From an uncultured Bacteroides sp. (lineage in GTDB: Bacteria > Bacteroidota > Bacteroidia > Bacteroidales > Bacteroidaceae): a stretch of 64,000 nucleotides of DNA. Below the pieces are notes generated by a model. It saw only the letters and a list, made by a program, of their open reading frames with translations. It did not search any database and was not told where the DNA came from. Of this stretch, positions 27,953 through 35,733 are shown one piece after another. Each line of letters opens with the position of its first letter. Position 1 is the first letter of the stretch. The position numbers were made by a program, and so were the translations under genes. The stretch lies in contig USAN01000003.1 of NCBI GenBank assembly GCA_900552645.1, positions 1 through 64,000 on the forward strand, given 5' to 3'.

Positions 27953-28555
27953 TTAGCTAAACTTCATCATACGGCTAAGGTACTTCCCTATTATATCGAA
28001 TTCTATGTTTACCATTGTTCCTAACTTAAAAGTATGAAAATTGGTATGTTCGTATGTATAAGGAATAATAGCAACCTGAAACGTATCATCGGTAGGATTG
28101 CACACAGTAAGACTAACGCCATTTACTGTAACGGACCCCTTATCGACCGTAATATAACCTCTTTTAGCCATCTCTCGGTCAAACTTATATCTGAAAGTGA
28201 AATACCAACTACCATCGGCGTCTTCAATATTAACACATTCGGCTGTCTGATCTACATGACCCTGAACTATGTGACCATCCAAGCGTCCGTTCATCATCAT
28301 ACTGCGTTCAACGTTCACCTTATCGCCTATCTTAAGCAATCCTATGTTAGAACGTTCTATTGTCTCTTTCATGGCTGTCACTGTATAAGTACCTTCATTT
28401 AGGCTTACAACCGTAAGACAAACCCCGTTATGTGCAATACTTTGGTCAATCTTAAGCTCATCGACAAAAGAACATTTCAGCGTAAGATGAAGATTTTCTT
28501 TCTCTCTTACAACTGCAGTAACTTCTGCATACTCTTCTATAATTCCTGAGAACAT
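27953..28555 (-). CDS. ribE: Riboflavin synthase alpha chain
   Basis: 200 residues built of two similar halves (about 1-95 and 96-195), each a lumazine-binding barrel. The start MFSGIIEE is the family signature, GVCLTVV and GVSLTVC occupy matching places in the halves, and GHIVQGHVDQTA is the conserved linker motif. The enzyme dismutates two molecules of 6,7-dimethyl-8-ribityllumazine to riboflavin. The gene stands alone and converges with the YihY gene 12 bases away. I see no FMN riboswitch upstream; a TATCTTTG box on the minus strand (plus 28586-28593) lies about 30 bases before the ATG. Confidence 0.95.
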   Translation of the reverse strand: MFSGIIEEYAEVTAVVREKENLHLTLKCSFVDELKIDQSIAHNGVCLTVVSLNEGTYTVTAMKETIERSNIGLLKIGDKVNVERSMMMNGRLDGHIVQGHVDQTAECVNIEDADGSWYFTFRYKFDREMAKRGYITVDKGSVTVNGVSLTVCNPTDDTFQVAIIPYTYEHTNFHTFKLGTMVNIEFDIIGKYLSRMMKFS

Positions 28556-28725
28556 GATATATAATATGTTTGATTATTATTGCTACAAAGATAACAATCT
28601 AACAAATATCATCATATATGTTGATAATCTTAAATTAATTCTTTTATGCAAAAATATAGAATTAACTACTTTTTATTATCTTTGTAACCAAATTACAATT
28701 ATATCTTATAATTTATAACAAAAAC

Positions 28726-29301
28726 ATGAATAATTATATTAAAATTGGAAGTAAGATAAAATCTATCCGTACACTGAAAGAGATTACCCAAGATGAACTT
28801 ATTGAACGTTCTGGTTTAGAAAAAGAACAGGTACAGAGAATTGAAGAAGATAAAGAGATACCTTCACTTGCTCCACTTATAAAGATAGCCCGTGTATTGG
28901 GAGTGCGTATAGGGACTTTCCTTGACGATCAGGAAGAGCTTGGTCCGGTGGTTTGTCACGCTTCAGAAAAAAATAATGAAATAGACTTCTCTAACAATGC
29001 TTCCGACGAGAAAAAGCACATGATATATCACTCTCTTTCCAAATCAAAGGCAGGAAGACACATGGAATCATTTATAATAGATATAGAGAAAGCTCATGAT
29101 GCATGTTTTGATAATTCATCTCATGAAGGAGAAGAATTTATATATGTATTGGAAGGAAAGATTGAAATAAATCATGGAAAGAAAAACTATATATTAAATG
29201 CAGGCGACAGTATATATTACGATTCAATTGTACCTCATCACGTTCACGGATATGATGGTGAAGCTGCAAAGATTCTGGCAGTAGTATATACTCCGGCATA
29301 A
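28726..29301 (+). CDS. XRE-family regulator with cupin domain
   Basis: 191 residues. Residues 8-62 form a helix-turn-helix of the XRE type (IKSIRTLKEITQDELIERSG, then PSLAPLIKIARVLGVRIGTFL). The C-terminal part (about 115-185) is a cupin_2 barrel with EGEEFIYVLEGKIEI, LNAGDSIYYDS and PHHVHGYDG, including His and Glu residues that may bind metal or a small ligand. Such proteins usually sense a metabolite and control neighbouring genes. The next gene on the same strand, 232 bases on, is an acyl-CoA synthetase and is the likely target. A TATCTTTG box at 28677-28684 drives the gene. Confidence 0.9.
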   Translation: MNNYIKIGSKIKSIRTLKEITQDELIERSGLEKEQVQRIEEDKEIPSLAPLIKIARVLGVRIGTFLDDQEELGPVVCHASEKNNEIDFSNNASDEKKHMIYHSLSKSKAGRHMESFIIDIEKAHDACFDNSSHEGEEFIYVLEGKIEINHGKKNYILNAGDSIYYDSIVPHHVHGYDGEAAKILAVVYTPA

Positions 29302-29310
29302 TAGACATAA

Positions 29311-29391
29311 ATTTGACCGCCATCAATTTTATTTTTACCGCGGTAGTTTTTTATTTTCTCGCCATAAAATATTTTTTTGTGGCCGTCAAAT
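29311..29391. repeat. Degenerate 21-bp tandem repeat with terminal inverted repeats
   Basis: GC-rich cores GCCATC, GCGGTA, GCCATA and GCCGTC begin at 29319, 29340, 29361 and 29382, exactly 21 bases apart, separated by T-rich spacers. The ends (29311-29322 and 29380-29391) are inverted copies with one mismatch, and a perfect palindrome TACCGCGGTA lies at 29336-29345. A related array lies at 56421-56501. Confidence 0.7.
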
Positions 29392-29533
29392 TCAATGATA
29401 ACATAACAGGTAATTCACGCATCATTGTTATAAGACAATTATTTACAGTTAACTACATAATATTATCGTAAAAATCTTGAATTGAAAGTTTATAACAACA
29501 GAATAAACTTATAATTTAAATATTTATTATTAA

Positions 29534-31186
29534 ATGGAATTATCAAACAGAACTCTGGGCGACTGGCTTGAGCATTGGGCCGAAACCACACCCAACAAGG
29601 AGTATATAGTATATTCGGACAGAGACTTGCGTTTTACATGGGGACAGTTTAATCAACGTGTAGACAATGTAGCAAAAGGATTATTGGCCATTGGCGTAAA
29701 AAGAGGATCGCATGTTGGGCTATGGGCTCCGAACGTACCCGATTGGCTTACGTTTCTTTATGCTTGTGCAAAGATAGGTGCTGTATGCGTTACAGTAAAC
29801 ACCAACTATAAGCAAGCCGAACTGGAATATCTTTGCCAGAACTCGGATATGCATACACTGTGCATAGTAAATGGCGACAGAGGTACTGATGAATATATAG
29901 ATATGGTATATACCATGCTTCCAGAACTGAAAACATGCCAGCGTGGGTATCTTAAAAGCAAGAGATTTCCAAAGATGAAAAATGTAATATACATTGGTCA
30001 GGAAAAATATCGAGGTATGTACAATACATCAGAAATACTTTTGTTGGGCGACAATGTAGATGATACACTTCTTAATGAGGTGAAGAAAACTGTAAACTGC
30101 CATGATACTGTAAATATGCAGTATACTTCGGGTACTACCGGATTTCCAAAGGGTGTTATGCTTACACATTATAACATATCAAACAATGGATTTCTTACTG
30201 GCGAACACATGAAGTTTACAGCCGACGACAAATTATGTTGTTGTGTTCCATTGTTTCATTGCTTTGGTGTGGTACTGGCTACCATGAACTGCCTTACACA
30301 TGGATGCACTCAGGTTATGGTCGAAAAATTCGATCCATTGGTAGTATTGGCCTCTATTCATAAAGAACGATGTACTGCAGTATATGGGGTACCTACCATG
30401 TTCATTGCCGAACTAAATCATCCAATGTTCAACATGTTCGATATGTCAAGCCTACGCACTGGCATTATGGCAGGATCGTTATGCCCGGTAGAACTCATGA
30501 AGAGAGTACAAGAAAAAATGTTTATGAAAGTAACCAGCGTATACGGTCTAACAGAGACATCGCCAGGAATGACCGCTACTCGTATAGACGACCCATTCGA
30601 AACAAGATGCCATACAGTAGGACGCGATTTTGAATTTACCGAAGTCAAGGTACTAGATCCCGAGACAGGCGAAGAGTGCCCTGTAGGAGTTCAGGGAGAA
30701 ATGTGCAACCGTGGATACAATACCATGAAAGGATATTACAACAATCCGGAAGCTACTGCCGAAGTGATAGATAAGAACGGTTATCTTCATTCGGGCGATC
30801 TTGGAATAATGGATGAAGACGGCAACTACAGGATAACCGGAAGAATTAAGGATATGATAATACGAGGTGGCGAAAACATATATCCTCGAGAAATAGAAGA
30901 ATTCTTATATAAGATAAAAGGGATAAAAGATGTGCAGGTAGCCGGAATACCATCAAAGAAATACGGAGAACAAGTGGGTGCATTCATAATATTGCATGAT
31001 GACGCCGAAGTTACAGAGATGGATGTACGTGAATTTTGCAAAGGTAAGATAGCTCATTATAAAATACCTAAATATATATTCTTTATAAAGGATTTTCCTA
31101 TGACAGGAAGCGGAAAGATACAGAAGTTCAAACTTAAGGAACTGGGAGTGAAACTTTGCGCAGATGCCGGTATAGAGATAGTATAA
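29534..31186 (+). CDS. AMP-binding acyl-CoA synthetase
   Basis: 550 residues, a complete ANL-superfamily adenylating enzyme. The P-loop-like motif is YTSGTTGFPKGV (about residue 197), the adenine-binding motif YGLTET is at about 337, then GYLHSGDLG with the ribose-binding Asp, GRIKDMIIRGGENIYP at the hinge, and a C-terminal catalytic Lys in GSGKIQKFKL. The family activates medium- or long-chain fatty acids or related carboxylates with ATP and CoA. The best fit is a fatty-acyl-CoA synthase. It follows an XRE-cupin regulator on the same strand; the 232-base gap contains the 21-bp repeat array. Confidence 0.92.
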   Translation: MELSNRTLGDWLEHWAETTPNKEYIVYSDRDLRFTWGQFNQRVDNVAKGLLAIGVKRGSHVGLWAPNVPDWLTFLYACAKIGAVCVTVNTNYKQAELEYLCQNSDMHTLCIVNGDRGTDEYIDMVYTMLPELKTCQRGYLKSKRFPKMKNVIYIGQEKYRGMYNTSEILLLGDNVDDTLLNEVKKTVNCHDTVNMQYTSGTTGFPKGVMLTHYNISNNGFLTGEHMKFTADDKLCCCVPLFHCFGVVLATMNCLTHGCTQVMVEKFDPLVVLASIHKERCTAVYGVPTMFIAELNHPMFNMFDMSSLRTGIMAGSLCPVELMKRVQEKMFMKVTSVYGLTETSPGMTATRIDDPFETRCHTVGRDFEFTEVKVLDPETGEECPVGVQGEMCNRGYNTMKGYYNNPEATAEVIDKNGYLHSGDLGIMDEDGNYRITGRIKDMIIRGGENIYPREIEEFLYKIKGIKDVQVAGIPSKKYGEQVGAFIILHDDAEVTEMDVREFCKGKIAHYKIPKYIFFIKDFPMTGSGKIQKFKLKELGVKLCADAGIEIV

Positions 31187-31598
31187 TTTAAGTGAAGTCT
31201 ACATTATCCGAAGATATAACGCTTAATCCTATTCATCACATCATGAACTATATAATAATATATAAAGAATAGGAAAAGAATAATTTGTGTTACTGTAAAA
31301 TATAACATTGAGAATTATTCGGATAATGTAGATATCATAAATCATATAATTTTTACCTTTCATACTTTCCATATAATATCTTATAAATTTTAGCATCAAC
31401 ATTCCGTATGAAATATCCCATGCTTCATACTATAATTAATAGTATCAATCCGTATCAGCATGAACTGAGATTTGAACTATTTGCAAAAATAAATCTATCA
31501 ATCTTTAAAATAATATACATAGTTAAATACATATTTTATTTTAATATGCTTTTAACTATCTTTGCGCCCCGATTTTAATAACAATAAAAACTTACAAG
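31187..31598. other. Intergenic region upstream of formate/nitrite channel
   Basis: 412 bases without a gene. The left part holds the nested inverted repeat (31198-31332). The right part holds an AT-rich hairpin (ATACTAT, five bases, ATAGTAT) near 31430 and the TATCTTTG -7 box of the channel gene at 31557-31564; the upstream element at the expected place is TTTT, not TTTG, so an activator may be needed. Confidence 0.6.
31198..31332. repeat. 135-bp element with 15-bp terminal inverted repeats
   Basis: TCTACATTATCCGAA at 31198-31212 is repeated in exact inverse at 31318-31332. Nested inside, TCCTATTC (31227-31234) pairs with GAATAGGA (31267-31274). It codes for nothing. A MITE-like relic or a structured RNA would both fit; no target-site duplication is evident at the ends. 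Confidence 0.6.
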
Positions 31599-32390
31599 AT
31601 GAGTATACTATCCCCAAAAGAGATTGTGTCGTATGCTACAGAAGCAGCTATAGTAAAAGGTCGCTATAGCATAAAAAAAACATTAATATTAAGTTTCCTG
31701 GCTGGCGTTTACATCGCAATGGGAGGAGCTCTTTCCATACTGTTCGGTTATGGATTTCCTGCATTATCGGCCAGTAGTCCGGCCCTGACTAAAATGCTTA
31801 TGGGGGCAGCATTTCCTATTGGATTGATGCTTGTAGTACTAGCCGGTGGTGAACTGTTTACAGGCAATTGTGCCTATTTCATTCCAAGTACTATGGGAAA
31901 AAGACAACCATGGAAGTATGCATTCAAGAACTGGACCCTGGTATGGTGTGGTAATTTCATAGGTGCACTTTTCTTTGCCTATTTTCTAGTATATCTACCA
32001 GGCATTCTTCATTACGAGCCATGGATATCAGGTATAGAGAAAATAGCTGTATCAAAAACCTCGCATACATTTTTCGTAACCTTCCTAAAAGGTGTAGGAG
32101 CCAATTGGATGGTATGCCTTGCCATGTGGATGGGCATGTCGGCAAAAGACACTATGGGAAAGATAGCAGGTATATGGTGGATAGTAATGGCATTCGTGGC
32201 ATTATCTTATGAACACTGTATAGCCAATATGTTTTTCATTCCTATGGCTATGTTCGAAGGAGCCGATATATCAATGTATGATCTGTTCATTAAAAACCTT
32301 TTGCCAGCTACATTGGGAAATATAGCCGGCGGTGCAATATTTGTAGGTGGCTTCTACTGGTATGCTTACGAAAAGTTAGATAAGAAATAA
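31599..32390 (+). CDS. Formate/nitrite transporter family channel
   Basis: 263 residues with six hydrophobic segments. Family signatures are present: GELFTGNC in the second segment, GANWMVCLAMW after the third, and EHCIANMFFIPM in the fifth, with the central His of the FocA pore and the Asn. FNT proteins form pentamers that pass formate, nitrite or hydrosulfide across the inner membrane. The substrate cannot be decided from these motifs; no pyruvate formate-lyase or nitrite reductase gene is adjacent. The neighbouring bd oxidase operon suggests a microaerobic or fermentative setting. Confidence 0.92.
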   Translation: MSILSPKEIVSYATEAAIVKGRYSIKKTLILSFLAGVYIAMGGALSILFGYGFPALSASSPALTKMLMGAAFPIGLMLVVLAGGELFTGNCAYFIPSTMGKRQPWKYAFKNWTLVWCGNFIGALFFAYFLVYLPGILHYEPWISGIEKIAVSKTSHTFFVTFLKGVGANWMVCLAMWMGMSAKDTMGKIAGIWWIVMAFVALSYEHCIANMFFIPMAMFEGADISMYDLFIKNLLPATLGNIAGGAIFVGGFYWYAYEKLDKK

Positions 32391-32409
32391 TATATTTTCA
32401 AAGAACTTA

Positions 32410-32445
32410 AAAGGAGTCTGTTTCTGAAAGGAGATCGACTCCTTT
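32410..32445 (+). terminator. Hairpin after formate/nitrite channel gene
   Basis: AAAGGAGTC (32410-32418) pairs with GACTCCTTT (32437-32445), starting 20 bases after the channel gene stop. The following T run is short (three bases), so it would be a weak terminator. Confidence 0.45.
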
Positions 32446-32456
32446 ACGTATGGGCA

Positions 32457-32519
32457 TAAAAAAAGGAGTACCGCTGTACTCCAACCTTTGTTAACCTTAA
32501 ATCTAATACTATGAAAAAC
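32457..32519 (-). ncRNA. Small intergenic RNA, about 63 nt
   Basis: On the minus strand a -7 box TATATTTG (plus 32525-32532) and a TTG-type upstream element (CTTG, plus 32552-32555) are separated by exactly 19 bases. Transcription would start near 32519. It would end at a perfect 7-bp stem, GGAGTAC/GTACTCC (32464-32470 and 32475-32481), followed by at least six U residues. The body contains TTAGATTTAAGGTTAAC, a stretch I believe recurs in Bacteroidales intergenic regions (recollection, not checked). No open frame of use is present. It lies downstream of cydB on the same strand, with its own promoter. Confidence 0.7.
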
Positions 32520-32524
32520 ACAAT

Positions 32525-32555
32525 GCAAATATACTTACTATTTTAATATCTGCAA
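32525..32555 (-). promoter_or_regulatory. Promoter of the 32.5-kb small RNA
   Basis: Minus-strand CTTG (32552-32555), 19 bases, TATATTTG (32525-32532). The spacing and both boxes match the Bacteroidota primary-sigma consensus. Confidence 0.8.
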
Positions 32556-32666
32556 GTGGGAACATTCTTTTATGCATGTTTATAAATATAGTTTAACAAT
32601 ACCAAATTACTGATTTACATTCATTTACAAATAACCAGTAATTCAGCATTGTTAATTAACATATGT

Positions 32667-33812
32667 TTAGTACGTGTGACTATCTTCCTTCAATTCATCA
32701 GAAGTAATTGGTTTACGATCTATTACCCGCCATGCAAAGAATATATATACCAGCACTACAGGAATGAAAAGTGATACATAAGCCATAGTTCTAAGTGTAA
32801 ATTCGCTAGATGAACTATTGTATATGGTAAGCGAGTTTTGCATATTTACCAACGAAGGATAATATGCTGTATTATTAAATCCGCTGCATATAAGCAGTGC
32901 CAACACAGTAAGAACAGTACCTATACCCGAGAACCAAATTCCATCATGCGATGTCTTGACGAATATTCCTCTTATTATGCCAAAAAGTACAAGTAGCACA
33001 CCTACTAGAAATGTTATCAACACAATAGGCATGTCAATCATATTGATGAAATATTTATAGGGTTCCATATATATTTCATGATTAAGAGGATTTACGGCAA
33101 ATCCTTCTTTCAGGAAAGTCCTTATCACGAATGTCAAGAAGAAAAGAAGGAAAGGAATTGTATCGACCAACAACTGATGTCTACATGTAAATATGAGTTT
33201 ATGATCGCGTATGTTATTTATAAAATATAGATCGCCTAGAATTCTTGACAGAAACAATACTGCAAATCCTAACATCAAATTCCATGGATCAAGTAAAGCA
33301 TCCAGCCCATGCCAATTGTTTCCCCATCCGCTTATTACGGGCATAAGTTCATTACCCATATTCGATTTATCTACAAAAAAATTTGATCCATTAAAAAATG
33401 TAGCAACTGCTGTTCCTAGTAATATGGGGCTAACAATACCATTTATGACTAAAAACATCTGATAAGTCCTCTTTCCAAGTAGATTACCTAGCTTTGACTG
33501 ATATTCATAAGATACTGCCTGAAGAACGAATGTAAACAAAATTATCATCCATAACCAGTATGCGCCACCAAAACTAGTACTATAAAACAGAGGAAAGGAT
33601 GCAAAGAATGCTCCACCAAAGGTAACTAAAGTAGTAAAAGTGAACTCCCATTTTCTTCCTGTCGAGTTTATTAGAAGGGTTCTCTCTTCGGGAGTCTTTC
33701 CCAAAGTAAACAGTAATGAGTTTCCTCCCTGAACAAACAGAAGAAACACTAACAGAGCTCCAAGTAATGATACCAGGAACCACCAATATTGTTGTAAAAA
33801 TATATAGTCCAT
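32667..33812 (-). CDS. cydB: Cytochrome bd oxidase subunit II
   Basis: 381 residues with about eight or nine membrane segments. The start is close to the conserved W-F-x-L/V pattern (YWWFLVSLLGALLVFLLFVQGG), followed by RKWEFTFTTLVTFGGAFFAS, typical of subunit II. It forms a heterodimer with CydA and helps hold the quinol oxidase complex in the inner membrane. Its ATG lies 7 bases after the cydA stop. The downstream small-RNA terminator could also end this operon. Confidence 0.94.
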   Translation of the reverse strand: MDYIFLQQYWWFLVSLLGALLVFLLFVQGGNSLLFTLGKTPEERTLLINSTGRKWEFTFTTLVTFGGAFFASFPLFYSTSFGGAYWLWMIILFTFVLQAVSYEYQSKLGNLLGKRTYQMFLVINGIVSPILLGTAVATFFNGSNFFVDKSNMGNELMPVISGWGNNWHGLDALLDPWNLMLGFAVLFLSRILGDLYFINNIRDHKLIFTCRHQLLVDTIPFLLFFLTFVIRTFLKEGFAVNPLNHEIYMEPYKYFINMIDMPIVLITFLVGVLLVLFGIIRGIFVKTSHDGIWFSGIGTVLTVLALLICSGFNNTAYYPSLVNMQNSLTIYNSSSSEFTLRTMAYVSLFIPVVLVYIFFAWRVIDRKPITSDELKEDSHTY

Positions 33813-33819
33813 GTTCTAT

Positions 33820-35349
33820 TTATTTATTGTTCATACTATTATTTGGAATAACGATTTCGGGACCTTTCTTTATAGCTTTTACCATAATTCCTATCTCGGC
33901 AATGAGAAGCATTGTAAATAGAAAAAGGAATATAAAGAATGTTATCTGTACCGAACTAGGCTGAAGTTTTGATATAGAAGCACCTACAGGAAGCATGTCC
34001 TGAATAGCCCATGGCTGACGCCCTACTTCGGCAACTACCCATCCTGCCTGACTTGCTATATAACCTAAAGGAATTGTCCATAGGGCTACATACTGAATCC
34101 ATCTTTTATGATCCATAACGTTTTTATACGATAAGAACAGTACAGCTATAAAGAATAATATGAAGTAACATCCCAGATATACCATTATACGGAATGACCA
34201 AAACACTAAATCTATTGGAGGTACTAAATGAGCCTCGTCTTTAATATATCCATACCCAAAGTATTTAACATTATCCTTTATTATTTGGCGTGCAGCTTCG
34301 GCATTTACATTGTCTCCGGCTTTTTTGGCCTTACGAAACATATCTAAAGCAGCAATAGCCTGCTTGCCTCTCATTATCTTTTCTTGAGCCGAGAGTGCAA
34401 TCTCTCCCTGCGGAGTTTTATATCCTCCATTCAATATATTGTTTATTCCAGGCACATATCCCTGAGCATCATGAGTAGCAAGAAAAGAGAGCATATTAGG
34501 TACCTTCATCTCACCAAATATAGTAAAATCCATGCCATTGCCTCCTTCATATAAACCTTCGGCTGCTGCAAGTTTCATAGGTTGTATCTTGGCAACTTGC
34601 ACTCCCGATACATCGCCGGTAAAAGCTGTAATAAGTGCAGCCACAAGTCCGAAGAATGCAGATACCTTTATACTGGCATGGGCAAACTCTCTTTCTCTCT
34701 TCTTAAGAAGATACCAGCAGCTTATTCCTATTACAAAGATTGCTCCCAGAACCCATGAACTTAGAACGGTATGAAAGAATTTTGCTACCGCTACCGGCGA
34801 AAGTGCAACCTCGGCAAAGCTGACCATTTCATTACGTACCGTTTCTGGATTAAACTCCATCCCTACCGGGTATTGCATCCAGGCATTCGCAACGAGTATC
34901 CACCAAGCCGAAAGAGTGGCGCCTATACCTGTAAGCCACGTTGCAGCCAAGTGCCATTTCTTGCTTACCTTATTCCATCCAAAGAACATTATAGCTATGA
35001 AGGTGGCCTCCATGAAGAATGCAAATATCCCTTCAATAGCAAGAGGTGCACCAAAAATATCACCAACAAACCACGAATAGTTACTCCAGTTAGTACCAAA
35101 TTCAAATTCAAGTATTAGTCCTGTAGCAACTCCTATTGCAAAGTTTATTCCAAACAGTTTCATCCAAAACTTTGTCGTATTTTTCCAGAACTGCTTACCG
35201 GTTACAACATAAACCGTTTCCATGATGCCTATTATCATTGCAAGTCCCAAAGTAAGTGGCACAAAAAGCCAGTGATACATGGCTGTCAGCGCAAACTGTG
35301 CGCGCGACCAGTCAATTAGAGATGTGTCGATGGATTCAAACATAGTCAT
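33820..35349 (-). CDS. cydA: Cytochrome bd oxidase subunit I
   Basis: 509 residues. SRAQFALTAMYHWLFVPLTLG at the N-terminus includes His26, equivalent to the heme ligand His19 of E. coli CydA; the later GRQPWAIQ motif is invariant in the family. The subunit carries hemes b558, b595 and d and the quinol site, and reduces oxygen to water with very high affinity. This suits an anaerobe or microaerobe that scavenges oxygen. A middle segment (about 270-350) is the quinol-binding loop region. It follows the small DUF4492 gene by 5 bases and precedes cydB by 7. Confidence 0.95.
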   Translation of the reverse strand: MTMFESIDTSLIDWSRAQFALTAMYHWLFVPLTLGLAMIIGIMETVYVVTGKQFWKNTTKFWMKLFGINFAIGVATGLILEFEFGTNWSNYSWFVGDIFGAPLAIEGIFAFFMEATFIAIMFFGWNKVSKKWHLAATWLTGIGATLSAWWILVANAWMQYPVGMEFNPETVRNEMVSFAEVALSPVAVAKFFHTVLSSWVLGAIFVIGISCWYLLKKREREFAHASIKVSAFFGLVAALITAFTGDVSGVQVAKIQPMKLAAAEGLYEGGNGMDFTIFGEMKVPNMLSFLATHDAQGYVPGINNILNGGYKTPQGEIALSAQEKIMRGKQAIAALDMFRKAKKAGDNVNAEAARQIIKDNVKYFGYGYIKDEAHLVPPIDLVFWSFRIMVYLGCYFILFFIAVLFLSYKNVMDHKRWIQYVALWTIPLGYIASQAGWVVAEVGRQPWAIQDMLPVGASISKLQPSSVQITFFIFLFLFTMLLIAEIGIMVKAIKKGPEIVIPNNSMNNK

Positions 35350-35354
35350 TATAT

Positions 35355-35567
35355 TTAATAATTATTATTTGCACGATCTATCAGCTCCTGTCCTACGTAC
35401 TGCTCTTTTTCGGATGGAGTCTTGTCTTTTAGGAAAGATGGGAAGAAAAACAATTTCAGTATAAAGAACATTATAAATAGTTTTATTATAATGATAATCC
35501 AAAGACTTCGCCCCCAAGTCATTTCCTTAAATCCATTGCTATAGAATTCAATAATATTTTTTATCAT
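35355..35567 (-). CDS. DUF4492 small membrane protein of cyd operon
   Basis: 70 residues from the ATG at 35567 (MIKNIIEFYSNGF). The open frame extends further upstream, but the extra residues are not conserved in the family as I know it. There is one membrane helix (about 20-40) and a charged C-terminus with YVGQELIDRANN. Genes of the DUF4492 family precede cydA in many Bacteroidota and may play the part that CydX plays in proteobacteria, stabilising the bd oxidase; that role is inference. The stop lies 5 bases ahead of cydA. Confidence 0.85.
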   Translation of the reverse strand: MIKNIIEFYSNGFKEMTWGRSLWIIIIIKLFIMFFILKLFFFPSFLKDKTPSEKEQYVGQELIDRANNNY

Positions 35568-35675
35568 GTACCTCTTTCCCATATAACAAAAGAATAGATA
35601 TTTAAACGAAGAAATATATTTTATCGGTAAAAACCAAGTCTTTATCCATATATATAACAAGTGAATCTATATAAA

Positions 35676-35706
35676 TTGTCAGAAAAAAGAGGACTTTTTA
35701 CATTTG
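35676..35706 (+). promoter_or_regulatory. Promoter of tolC-macAB-kinase operon
   Basis: TTG at 35676-35678 and TACATTTG at 35699-35706, separated by 20 bases. Transcription would start near 35712, 22 bases ahead of the first ATG. A 9-base direct repeat TATCGGTAA flanks it (35622-35630 and 35707-35715). Confidence 0.75.
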
Positions 35707-35733
35707 TATCGGTAATTTTTAATAGAAACTATA

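Noticed and set aside
28556..28725. FMN riboswitch ahead of ribE
   Set aside because: The 5' region is only about 30 bases from a TATCTTTG box to the ATG and has none of the conserved FMN aptamer segments.
29311..29391. Possible CRISPR array
   Set aside because: The period is only 21 bases, units are degenerate, there are no distinct spacers and no cas genes in the window.
32511..32546. Tiny open frame MKNTMQIYLLF on the plus strand
   Set aside because: It overlaps a consensus minus-strand promoter and the small-RNA start, and has no promoter of its own.
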